A stretch of 6,695 nucleotides of DNA from an uncultured Bacteroidales bacterium (GCA_937896505.1 CALBNP010000034.1:1-6695); one strand, 5' to 3'; positions 1 through 6,081 are shown, counted from the first letter of the stretch. The notes: generated from the letters alone by a model not told the origin. Program-made: numbers and translations.

Positions 1-52
1 TGATACCAGGGGCCGGACCACCGCCAGCCAAGATAACTACTGAGTCTTTCAT
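1..52 (-). CDS. 6-phosphofructokinase family protein (ATP- or PPi-dependent), N-terminal fragment
   Basis: Reading leftward from the ATG at 52-50 gives 17 codons, MKDSVVILAGGGPAPGI, before the window ends. A hydrophobic strand followed by GGGPAPGI at the extreme N terminus is the phosphate-binding loop of the phosphofructokinase family. Classical ATP-dependent PfkA has GGDAPGMN here, while GGGPAPGIN-type loops occur in other clades that include PPi-dependent enzymes. The family phosphorylates fructose 6-phosphate to fructose 1,6-bisphosphate in cytoplasmic glycolysis. The start is well supported because an in-frame stop (65-67) lies five codons upstream, leaving no alternative ATG. The gene begins 91 bp after the mannosidase stop on the same strand. 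I find no TAnnTTTG promoter in the gap, so co-transcription is possible. The phosphoryl donor cannot be decided from this fragment, and another Rossmann-like protein with a similar loop is a minor alternative. Confidence 0.72.
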   Translation of the reverse strand, partial: MKDSVVILAGGGPAPGI

Positions 53-92
53 GCGTTTGTGTATTTAGTAATATTTATTGTGTTTCAAAAAA

Positions 93-148
93 AAGTCTAA
101 TTGTCAAAAAGTCAAATTGTCCCAAAGTCCACTTGTCCCCAAGTCACT
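93..148. repeat. Short tandem repeat, 16-bp period (8-bp sub-period), overlapping a stop codon
   Basis: AAGTC starts at 93, 109, 125 and 141, exactly 16 bp apart. The three full units are AAGTCTAATTGTCAAA, AAGTCAAATTGTCCCA and AAGTCCACTTGTCCCC, and a fourth begins at 141. Each unit splits into an AAGTC half and a TTGTC half, so the array is also seven 8-bp units of the form (AA/TT)GTCNNN. The mannosidase stop codon (144-146, minus strand) lies in the last unit. On the minus strand the array ends in eight Ts (94-87), but I see no convincing hairpin before them, so I do not call it a terminator. Confidence 0.8.
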
Positions 149-3100
149 CAATGATGATTTCGTCGCAGAAAATCCAGGCGGGACTGCCGGCACCGACATG
201 CCAGTCGGGGCAAGTGCCGAGGTTCTTTGCCACCATTTTCACGAATTGGGCTTCAGCGCGAAGGCGAACTTCCATCTCTTGGATGACGGCTCCTTCTTCG
301 TCTTGTGGCACCTCGTTGCTCACCTTGCCTGCGCTGACGAAATTCTTCCCGTCTTTCGACACAAAGAACTCGACTTCGGTAGGCATGAAGATCCACGAAT
401 TTTGTTCTTGCAGGAAACTTCCTGCCAAGCGGTTTATGCTTTGCGGGTGTCCGAGGTCGATGGTGGCCACCAAGTCAACGCCATAATAGCCTTGCCAGTT
501 GCCAGTGCGGAAATTGGCTCCGCCACGACGGTGGTCGATGAGGGCTTTCAGCCCGCCAGCTGCATATTGTTCGTTATACATGTTTTCAACGCTCACTGCG
601 CATTGTGCATTGATGAGGTAGAAATTCGCATCGATGACTTTGCTCCAGCGACCATCTTGCAAAGCTGCGGCACGCACCATGGTGGAGGTGTCGATGGTGA
701 GCGGTTCGGTGTAGAGCGTACTGTTTCTGTTGGGTTCGCTACCGTCAAGGGTGTAGAATATCTGCACGCCTTCTACAGGATGGCTCATCGTGATTTCCAG
801 TTTTTCGAAGAAGGTCTCCGACTCAGTGTTGATGGCAGGAACGATGACGATGCTTTCGCCAGGTATGCGCATCACAGGGCAGTTTTCGGGTTGTGTAGCC
901 CATTCTGAATCGGGTTTGTCGGTCATGGTGAATGCCAAGGTCCCACCGTTTTGCACTTCGTCGTAGGTGATATAGCTGCGTTTGAGAGTCTTACCGTTCA
1001 GCTTCACTGATTTCACATAGCAGTTCTGTTCGCTCAGCCTCTTGGCTATTACGGTGAACTGGTTGCCGTTTTCAAGATTCAGCGTCAGTTGTTGGAAACG
1101 TGGAATGCCCAAGGTGTAATATCCGCATGCGGGAGTGGCAGGGTAGAAGCCGAAGCTGCTGAGTACGCCCCATGCCGACATTTGGCCGCAGTCTTCGTTG
1201 CCCGAATAGCCGTCGCGCTGGTCGGTATAGAAGTCGTCCATCACTTGTTTCACATATTTCTGTGTCTTAGTGGGTTGTCCGATGAAGTTATACATGTAGA
1301 TGGTGTTGTGGCTCGGTTCGTTGCCGTGGGCATATTGTCCGATTAGGCCGGTGATGTCGGCTTGCTGACGGCCAGTGAGTTCGCTTGAGGCGGTGAACAA
1401 GCCATCGAGTTTGTTCCCGTAGGCTTCACGTCCGCCCATCAGGTCGATGTGCGTGTTCACGTCTTGCGGGACGAAGAAATTGTATTGCCAAGTGTTGGCT
1501 TCGGTAAGCGTAAAGTTGACTTGTGTTGGGTCGAAAGGCTGCATGAAGCCACCGTTGCGACGGCCTTGGAAGAACTGGTTTTCGGGATTGTAAAGGTTTT
1601 TGTAGCCTTGTGCTCTCTTGTAGAACTCTTCGGCAATATCGGTCTTGCCCATGTCTTCGGCCATGCGGGCAACGCAATAGTCGTTGAAGGCATATTCCAA
1701 AGTTTTCGAAGAGGCTTCGCCTTCGTGGTCAATCGGGATGAAACCGTAATTCATGTACGAATTCATGCCGCGGAAGTCTTTCTTCTGCGATGCGACCATG
1801 GCTTCGAGGGCTTTCTCGGTGTCGAAGTTGCGGATGCCGTGGAAATAGGCGTCGGCGATGACGGGGATGCAGTTGTTGCCAATCATGCAATAGGTCTCGT
1901 TGCCGGCCAGTTCCCAAACGGGAAGGATGTGGTCGGGGTCGGTCTCATAGTTATTAATAAAGGTGTTGATGAAATCCAGGGTGCGGTCTTGCTGCATCAG
2001 GTCGAAGAGCGGGTGCAGGCTGCGGAAGGTGTCCCACAAGGAGAAGACGGTATAGATGGGACGCTCCGAAGTGTAAACCTTCAGGTCGTGGGCACGATAG
2101 CGGCCATCGGCATCGGAGAAGAGGTTGGGCGCTACCATCGTGTGGTAAAGGGCCGTGTAGAACACGGTCTTGTTCGATTCGTTGTTGTCGCGCACATCGT
2201 AGCGTTTCATCTCGTCGTTCCATTTTTCGAAGGCGTTATCGCATAAGGCATCAAAGTCGAAATCACCGTCGGCGAGTTCGGCTTTCAGGTTGTTCTTGGC
2301 ACCTTCCACATCGACGGCCGAGATGGCGATGCGCATCACAATCTGTTCACCTTCGTTGGTGTCGAAATCGAAGTTGGCTTTCAGGTTGTTGCTTTCAGCG
2401 TGCTTTGGATAGGCAGGTCCTTCTCCAACTTCTTGGCAGGGCAGGTTGTATGTATTGGCCTCACCATTAATATAATAGGTGAACGACTTGAATGGTTTCG
2501 AGAACTCGGCGTAGAAATAAAGGTATTGGTCTTTTGCCCAGTCTTTTGTGCGACGGAATCCGCTGATGGCATGGTCGTCTTCAACATTTAGGAACGATTC
2601 ATAGACAAATTCGTCGTTGACGCCTTCCACCATGTCGAAGAACATGTGAGCTTCGGTGGATTTGGGGAAGGTGCAGCGCATCATGCCCACGCGGTCGCCA
2701 GTGGTAAGCTCAACCTTGGTGTTGTAGTCGTCGAGCAAAACCGAGTAGTAGCCAGCCTCGGCATCTTCGTTTTCGTGGTTGAAGGCTGAGCGGTAGCCGC
2801 TTTGCGTGTCTTCGGCGTTTCCTTTGTCAAGTTTCACTTCGCCGACGATAGGCATGAAACGGAAGTCGCCATAGTCGGAGCAACCTGTGCCGCTGAGGTG
2901 GGTGGTGCTGAAACCGATGATGGTGTTGTCGGAAGTGTGATAGCCTGAGCAGCCGTCCCAGTCGTTCATGCGGGTGTCGGGACTGAATTGCATCATGCCG
3001 AAGGGCACCGTGGCACCCGGGAAGGTGTGACCATGTCCGCCCGTACCAATGAACGGGTCGATGTAGGATGCTGGGTTTTCGATAGGTTGAATGTCTGATT

Positions 3101-3158
3101 TGGTTTGACATGCTCCAAAAGCCAATGCTATCAGAGAGAAAAGGAGTAGTTTCTTCAT
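144..3158 (-). CDS. GH92 family exo-alpha-mannosidase, lipoprotein, with Fn3-associated and F5/8 type C C-terminal domains
   Basis: This complete 1004-residue protein is a glycoside hydrolase family 92 enzyme, a family of Ca2+-dependent inverting exo-alpha-mannosidases that trim mannose from N-glycans and yeast-type mannans. Residues 1-17 form a lipoprotein signal peptide (MKKLLLFSLI then FGAC), with Cys17 as the likely lipidation site. GH92 hallmarks follow in order: YIDPFIGTGGHGHTFPGA (32-49), the SGYH/HLSGTG region (71-92), SLWDTFRSLHPL (373-384), LPVWELAGNETYCMIGNN (412-429), SSKTLEYA (483-490), TEANTWQYNFFVPQD (552-566), GNEPSH (612-617) and SGNEDCGQMSAW (652-663). By family analogy Glu553 is the likely general acid, and the acidic NED region near 655-656 contributes the base. 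Residues about 770-848 resemble an Fn3-associated/hexosaminidase C-terminal domain (IFYTLDGSEPN). Residues about 865-1004 resemble an F5/8 type C (CBM32-like) carbohydrate-binding domain. There is no T9SS sorting domain. Linkage specificity (alpha-1,2, -1,3 or other) cannot be assigned. The ATG follows an A/T-rich leader without Shine-Dalgarno sequence. Confidence 0.94.
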   Translation of the reverse strand: MKKLLLFSLIALAFGACQTKSDIQPIENPASYIDPFIGTGGHGHTFPGATVPFGMMQFSPDTRMNDWDGCSGYHTSDNTIIGFSTTHLSGTGCSDYGDFRFMPIVGEVKLDKGNAEDTQSGYRSAFNHENEDAEAGYYSVLLDDYNTKVELTTGDRVGMMRCTFPKSTEAHMFFDMVEGVNDEFVYESFLNVEDDHAISGFRRTKDWAKDQYLYFYAEFSKPFKSFTYYINGEANTYNLPCQEVGEGPAYPKHAESNNLKANFDFDTNEGEQIVMRIAISAVDVEGAKNNLKAELADGDFDFDALCDNAFEKWNDEMKRYDVRDNNESNKTVFYTALYHTMVAPNLFSDADGRYRAHDLKVYTSERPIYTVFSLWDTFRSLHPLFDLMQQDRTLDFINTFINNYETDPDHILPVWELAGNETYCMIGNNCIPVIADAYFHGIRNFDTEKALEAMVASQKKDFRGMNSYMNYGFIPIDHEGEASSKTLEYAFNDYCVARMAEDMGKTDIAEEFYKRAQGYKNLYNPENQFFQGRRNGGFMQPFDPTQVNFTLTEANTWQYNFFVPQDVNTHIDLMGGREAYGNKLDGLFTASSELTGRQQADITGLIGQYAHGNEPSHNTIYMYNFIGQPTKTQKYVKQVMDDFYTDQRDGYSGNEDCGQMSAWGVLSSFGFYPATPACGYYTLGIPRFQQLTLNLENGNQFTVIAKRLSEQNCYVKSVKLNGKTLKRSYITYDEVQNGGTLAFTMTDKPDSEWATQPENCPVMRIPGESIVIVPAINTESETFFEKLEITMSHPVEGVQIFYTLDGSEPNRNSTLYTEPLTIDTSTMVRAAALQDGRWSKVIDANFYLINAQCAVSVENMYNEQYAAGGLKALIDHRRGGANFRTGNWQGYYGVDLVATIDLGHPQSINRLAGSFLQEQNSWIFMPTEVEFFVSKDGKNFVSAGKVSNEVPQDEEGAVIQEMEVRLRAEAQFVKMVAKNLGTCPDWHVGAGSPAWIFCDEIIIE

Positions 3159-3198
3159 AATAAATATATTTCGATTAATTCAATTATCTGTTACGCTG

Positions 3199-3206
3199 CA
3201 AAAATA
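3199..3206 (-). promoter_or_regulatory. Bacteroidota -7 promoter element for the GH92 gene
   Basis: The minus strand reads TATTTTTG, a full match to TAnnTTTG. It ends 40 bp before the GH92 start codon, giving a leader of about 35 nt. A partial -33 element (ATTG, complement of CAAT at 3230-3233) lies 23 bp upstream, which is a little far from the usual spacing and not a full TTTG. The -7 match is seen directly; promoter activity is inferred. Confidence 0.5.
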
Positions 3207-3258
3207 AGGAATTGTTTGAAATTTTTAGGCAATAATATACAATTTGACCCATAGTGGT

Positions 3259-3275
3259 TTATCATACATTGATAA
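3259..3275. promoter_or_regulatory. Candidate operator: 17-bp dyad TTATCA-N5-TGATAA
   Basis: TTATCA (3259-3264) and TGATAA (3270-3275) are perfect 6-bp inverted arms around TACAT. The site lies about 55-75 bp upstream of the GH92 -7 element, where activators often bind. The 8-mers that make it up recur nearby: TTATCATA at 3259 and 3366, GATAATGG at 3271 and 3346. The symmetry and the repeats are seen directly. A regulatory role is inferred, and the responsible protein is not in the window. Confidence 0.3.
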
Positions 3276-3297
3276 TGGTGTAAATCAAGTTGATATG

Positions 3298-3322
3298 GAT
3301 TCCCGACCGAGGTCGGGAAATC
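3298..3322. repeat. Palindrome with 9-bp arms (TTCCCGACC / GGTCGGGAA)
   Basis: TTCCCGACC (3300-3308) and GGTCGGGAA (3311-3319) are perfect inverted repeats separated by GA. As RNA they would form an 8-bp stem with a CGAG tetraloop. An outer GA/TC pairing (3298-3299 with 3321-3322) extends the stem around a one-base bulge. No T-run follows on either strand, so it is not a canonical intrinsic terminator. It could be a dispersed palindromic (REP-like) element, a structured transcript element or a protein-binding site. Confidence 0.6.
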
Positions 3323-3374
3323 AAGGATTCATCGATACGAAGTGAGATAATGGAAATCGCGGGAGTTATCATAA

Positions 3375-3426
3375 GGGCGGCGGCGGTTGATGTTTGCGTT
3401 TAGTTGAAAACTGGTCGCCGCCGCTC
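3375..3426. repeat. GC-rich inverted repeat (GCGGCGGCG / CGCCGCCGC)
   Basis: GCGGCGGCG (3377-3385) is the exact reverse complement of CGCCGCCGC (3416-3424), with a 30-nt interior. G-T wobbles at 3386/3415, 3387/3414, 3388/3413 and 3389/3412 extend the stem inward, and 3375-3376 with 3425-3426 extend it outward. The interior contains a small AGTT-GAA-AACT hairpin. No poly-T follows, so termination is not indicated. It stands out against the A/T-rich flanks. Structured RNA, a cruciform or a dispersed element are all possible. Confidence 0.55.
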
Positions 3427-3535
3427 GTTCTATTAATCCACGGTCTCCATTCACGTCGCCAGACGGGAATTTCTATTTGTGGGTCTAAAAGTATATTATT
3501 GCCTGGTCCGTTGATTCGTTTGGCATACCATTTGC

Positions 3536-3571
3536 AAGAAAAAGAAAAAAATAAAAAAAAATAAAAAAAAA
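3536..3571. promoter_or_regulatory. Phased A-tract block upstream of the first T9SS protein promoter
   Basis: Almost every base is A, broken by single G or T. The unit ATAAAAAAAA occurs twice back to back (3551-3560 and 3561-3570), so A-tracts repeat every 10 bp, one helical turn. It ends about 32 bp before the -7 element. Phased A-tracts bend DNA and can act like UP elements; that role here is inferred. Confidence 0.4.
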
Positions 3572-3603
3572 TGAATTGGGTGTCGTGGTAAGTTTTTTTA
3601 CCA

Positions 3604-3611
3604 TATATTTG
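3604..3611 (+). promoter_or_regulatory. Bacteroidota -7 promoter element for the first T9SS protein gene
   Basis: TATATTTG is a full match to TAnnTTTG, followed by CACCCC. The -33 side is weak: only ATTG at 3575-3578 is near the expected place. It gives a leader of about 45-50 nt before the ATG at 3666. The paralogue downstream has the same arrangement (TATCTTTG then CTCCC), which strengthens both calls. Confidence 0.6.
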
Positions 3612-3628
3612 CACCCCAAATACAGAAC

Positions 3629-3652
3629 ATTTATTCACTTATTTATTCACTT
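3629..3652 (+). repeat. 12-bp perfect tandem duplication in a 5' leader
   Basis: ATTTATTCACTT occurs at 3629-3640 and again immediately at 3641-3652. It lies between the predicted transcription start and the ATG at 3666, so copy-number change would alter leader length without touching the coding sequence. The paralogue's leader lacks it. Confidence 0.75.
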
Positions 3653-3665
3653 AATTCTATTAAAA

Positions 3666-5642
3666 ATGAAAAAAGTATTATTCTTATCACTCGTCCTTGC
3701 TTTGGGTACTACTGCTTTCGCACAGAAGACCCTTGTCAAGAAGACTGACGCTTCAAAGCAATGCGTCACCACAAGAGTCATCAACTATCACGAAGCTGAT
3801 GTCCCTGAAATGAACTTCCAACACGAAGTCATGCCAAAGGCTGCCAAGTGCAACATGGCAAAAAACCGCAAAGAATGGACTACCATGACCACCAACTACG
3901 ACTTGCAGAGCAACTCATCAGTCTCCAACCGTATCGCTACTTGGGATGATGGCACTGCAGCTGTTGTCGCTACTTGGGACTATTCAGGTTCTACTTCCTT
4001 CCCACAACGTGGTGCTGGCTACAACTACTACGATGGTGCTGAGTTCGGCGACGAACCAACCGAACGCATTGAACCGGAAAGATCAGGTTGGCCTTCAATC
4101 GCTCCTCTCGGTGAGGGCGAAATCATGGCCTCACATTCAAGTGGTACAAACATCTACAAGCGTGCTACCAAAGGTCAAGGCGAATGGGTCAAAGGCGTAT
4201 CATTCGAGCACACATGGCCAAAAATCGCTACCACTGGCAATGGCCAATATGTGCATGTCGTGAATGGCGAACAAGATCCAAGCAACACCCTTTTGAACAC
4301 GGTTTATTATTATCGTTCAACCGATGGTGGCGAAACCTTCAGCGCTGAAGCTTATCCTCCACTGGTAGATGTCGAAGGCGAATACAACTACAACATCGGT
4401 GCCGACGACTATGTGATAGCTACCAATGGCGACAACATCGCCATCCTCTTCGGTGGCATAACCTATGATATTTTCTACATCATCTCCCACGATAATGGTG
4501 AGACATGGGAAAAGCAAGTCGTTTGCAAGCACCCTTATCCAAGCTTCGACTGGAGCATGTACGACCAAGGTTTGACCGATGAAAGAGACTCCATCTGGTG
4601 GGAAGACAACTCACACTCCATCGCTATCGACGACAATGGTACTGTCCATGTTGCCTTCGGTCTTGGCCGTTGGGTACCCGCCTCAAATACTGGTACCTAC
4701 AGCTACTGGCCATACACTATCGGTATTGTCTATTGGAACTCAGAATACGTCAACGAACAAGGCGGCCACGAAATTCCTTCTTTCGGCGATTGGAGTGGCG
4801 ATGCCGAACATCCACTTTGGGCTTTGAATGGTCCTAACGGTATCAGCAGCACCCTGAACGACGAACGTATCGACTTACTTGCCCAGGCTGACGGTTACGA
4901 ACACCTCAACCTGTTCGGTTGGCCTGACGAAAACGGCGACGGCGTATATGATATTACTGTACCTTGGGGGAATAGGCCTGAGGGTACCTATCGTACCATT
5001 GGTGTTGCTTCCCAGCCAGCTATTTCGGTTGACAACCTGGGCAATATCGCCATCCTCTACAGCACGGATTCAGAAGTCCGTATCAGTAACGAAACCAACT
5101 TCTGCTTCAGAAGCGCTTTTGTCACCTTTAGAGATTATGCTGGCACTTGGTATCTGGATGAAAAGGGCGAGAACCTGAGCGATACTTTCGAACACAGCTA
5201 CGAAGAAGTCTATTCAACCACAGCTGCTTCTCAAGGTAATGATGGCACTTTCTGGGTATGCTATTCGGGTGACGAAATGTACGGTCTGTATTTGGACGAA
5301 GACCAGGCTGAACTCAGCGACAACTTCATTTGGATGGTGAAATTGCAACCAGAATGCCTTGCTGTCGAAGAAAACCAAGCCGTCAACCCAATGACCGACG
5401 TCCGTGTTTATCCTAACCCAGTTCAAGACGTGCTGAACATCGAAGTGAACGCTTCACAAGCTTCAGAGATGAACATCGCTGTCTATAACATCACTGGCCA
5501 GATGGTCATGGAAACCAGCGCTAACATCAGCGCAGGTATCAACACTCCAAGCATCAGCGTCAGCAGCCTCAACAGTGGCATCTATTTCGTCACCGTCAAG
5601 GCTAACGGCTTCGAGAACACCATGAAGTTCGTCGTGAAGTAA
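3666..5642 (+). CDS. Secreted Asp-box (BNR) beta-propeller-like protein with T9SS type A sorting domain
   Basis: This complete 658-residue protein starts MKKVLFLSL and has a Sec signal peptide ending near AFAQ (residues 17-20). The ATG at 3666 is preferred because the frame's upstream extension (to a TTG at 3576) lies before the predicted promoter. Two Asp-box motifs are visible: STDGGETF (218-225) and SHDNGETW (274-281). Blade-like strands of the form G-x-hydrophobic recur near 94, 149, 191, 253, 322, 456 and 524, consistent with a six- or seven-bladed propeller. DENGDGVYD (421-429) resembles a Ca2+-binding loop. Residues about 577-658 form a T9SS type A sorting domain (VYPNPVQDVLNI, AVYNITGQMV, SGIYFVTV, terminal KFVVK), so the protein should cross the outer membrane and be surface-attached or released. 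No catalytic set (for example a sialidase arginine triad) can be assigned, so its ligand or substrate is unknown. Codons favour C-ending forms (ACC, ATC, AAC), compatible with high expression. It is paralogous to the gene at 6124. Confidence 0.88.
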   Translation: MKKVLFLSLVLALGTTAFAQKTLVKKTDASKQCVTTRVINYHEADVPEMNFQHEVMPKAAKCNMAKNRKEWTTMTTNYDLQSNSSVSNRIATWDDGTAAVVATWDYSGSTSFPQRGAGYNYYDGAEFGDEPTERIEPERSGWPSIAPLGEGEIMASHSSGTNIYKRATKGQGEWVKGVSFEHTWPKIATTGNGQYVHVVNGEQDPSNTLLNTVYYYRSTDGGETFSAEAYPPLVDVEGEYNYNIGADDYVIATNGDNIAILFGGITYDIFYIISHDNGETWEKQVVCKHPYPSFDWSMYDQGLTDERDSIWWEDNSHSIAIDDNGTVHVAFGLGRWVPASNTGTYSYWPYTIGIVYWNSEYVNEQGGHEIPSFGDWSGDAEHPLWALNGPNGISSTLNDERIDLLAQADGYEHLNLFGWPDENGDGVYDITVPWGNRPEGTYRTIGVASQPAISVDNLGNIAILYSTDSEVRISNETNFCFRSAFVTFRDYAGTWYLDEKGENLSDTFEHSYEEVYSTTAASQGNDGTFWVCYSGDEMYGLYLDEDQAELSDNFIWMVKLQPECLAVEENQAVNPMTDVRVYPNPVQDVLNIEVNASQASEMNIAVYNITGQMVMETSANISAGINTPSISVSSLNSGIYFVTVKANGFENTMKFVVK

Positions 5643-5662
5643 TTCACGTTTGGGCTACAATG

Positions 5663-5698
5663 AAAAAAAGAGAAAGTTTCGGCTTTCTCTTTTTTTTT
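5663..5698 (+). terminator. Rho-independent terminator after the first T9SS protein gene
   Basis: AAAAAAAGAGAAAG (5663-5676) pairs perfectly with CTTTCTCTTTTTTT (5683-5696) around the loop TTTCGG, a 14-bp stem running into a T-run that ends at 5698. It lies 20 bp after the stop codon. The A-run on the left arm means it could also stop leftward transcripts. It separates the two paralogues transcriptionally. Confidence 0.88.
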
Positions 5699-6073
5699 GG
5701 CACTTATTTACCTGTTGGCACAACAAAAACAATAAAAACACTTTGCCATCAATCCATTCGCTAGGCGAATATGCCGTGGAGGCGAATGCCATGCCGTTCA
5801 AGCAAGCTTGACGCCCTGTCCTTCACCTCCCCAGCAGCCTGTCGGCCCGATTGCTGGCAAAGAAAAAACATCCAAAAACAAAGCCTCTCTGGCAGTAGAA
5901 CACTGTTTCTTTATCGAACAATGTTTTCCGGGCATGTTTTTTATTGTTTTTTGTGTTTTTGTCAATGAAATCCATTTGGGGGCAGCGGGATGAAAGTTGC
6001 AGATGCTTTGTGTGCCATCAGGTATATAGTTTCCTTTTTTTTGCAAAAAAATGGCCAACATTGCAAAAATGAC
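5699..6073. other. Noncoding gap between the paralogues, with small repeats
   Basis: I find no credible gene here. Visible structure includes ATTCGC-TAG-GCGAAT (5756-5770), AGGCGAAT repeated at 5763 and 5780, an imperfect TCAAG/CTTGA hairpin (5798-5811), CCAGCA/TGCTGG arms (5831-5836 and 5852-5857), and two AACAnTGTT palindromes (5899-5907 and 5917-5925). T-rich sequence (5924-5961) follows. The gap is long for two adjacent paralogues, which leaves room for distal regulatory sites or a small RNA, but neither is demonstrated. Confidence 0.5.
6041..6069. promoter_or_regulatory. Direct repeat TTGCAAAAA x2, 20-bp spacing, next to a -7 element
   Basis: TTGCAAAAA occurs at 6041-6049 and 6061-6069, exactly 20 bp or about two helical turns apart, and both copies run on through A to TGG or TGA. 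The pair ends 4 bp before the -7 element at 6074. Same-face spacing suits binding of one protein to both copies. The region also takes the place of a -33 element, for which I see no good TTTG at normal spacing. Confidence 0.35.
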
Positions 6074-6081
6074 TATCTTTG
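6074..6081 (+). promoter_or_regulatory. Bacteroidota -7 promoter element for the second T9SS-family paralogue
   Basis: TATCTTTG matches TAnnTTTG fully and is followed by CTCCC, resembling the CACCCC after the first paalogue's element. The leader to the ATG at 6124 is about 35-40 nt, A/T-rich and without Shine-Dalgarno sequence, as is usual in this phylum. Confidence 0.6.

Larger units (their letters stand above)
3159..3665. other. Divergent intergenic region between the GH92 gene and the first T9SS protein gene
   Basis: These 507 bp separate two divergently transcribed genes and contain no credible coding sequence. From left to right they hold the GH92 promoter, a 17-bp dyad and its half-site copies, a 9-bp-arm palindrome, a GC-rich inverted repeat, an A-tract block, the promoter of the rightward gene and a duplicated 12-mer in its leader. 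The middle portion (about 3298-3450) is visibly more GC-rich than the flanks. The only open frame, 89 codons at 3638-3369 on the minus strand, is discussed among rejected items. Confidence 0.7.

Noticed and set aside
86..148. Intrinsic terminator after the GH92 gene
   Set aside because: Eight Ts are present on the minus strand, but the preceding repeats give only short imperfect pairings (such as AAGT/ACTT with a 2-nt loop), so a stable hairpin is not supported.
78..908. 276-codon open frame on the plus strand
   Set aside because: It lies almost wholly antisense to the GH92 gene, whose protein matches family motifs throughout. The frame has no recognisable domain or start context, so it is a shadow.
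1449..2246. 265-codon open frame on the plus strand inside the GH92 gene
   Set aside because: It is antisense to the conserved catalytic region of GH92. Its length follows from constraint on the real frame, and the translation resembles no family I know.
3369..3638. 89-codon minus-strand frame in the divergent intergenic region
   Set aside because: Its N-terminal half is a translation of the A-rich tract and promoter, and its end is low-complexity proline from GGC repeats. The middle part could be a remnant or part of a dispersed element, but I cannot support a gene.
3576..3665. 30-codon N-terminal extension of the T9SS protein from a TTG
   Set aside because: It begins upstream of the TATATTTG promoter element and places residues before a normal signal peptide that starts at the ATG at 3666. 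The paralogue starts with the same MKKVLFL.
3666..5642. Assignment as a true exo-alpha-sialidase
   Set aside because: Asp-boxes are structural and occur in many propellers. I could not identify the arginine triad or catalytic tyrosine/aspartate, so the enzyme name is not justified.
5771..6061. Small open frames on both strands between the paralogues (61-87 codons)
   Set aside because: They overlap each other in different frames, have no domain or promoter context, and read low-complexity runs. This looks like noncoding DNA.
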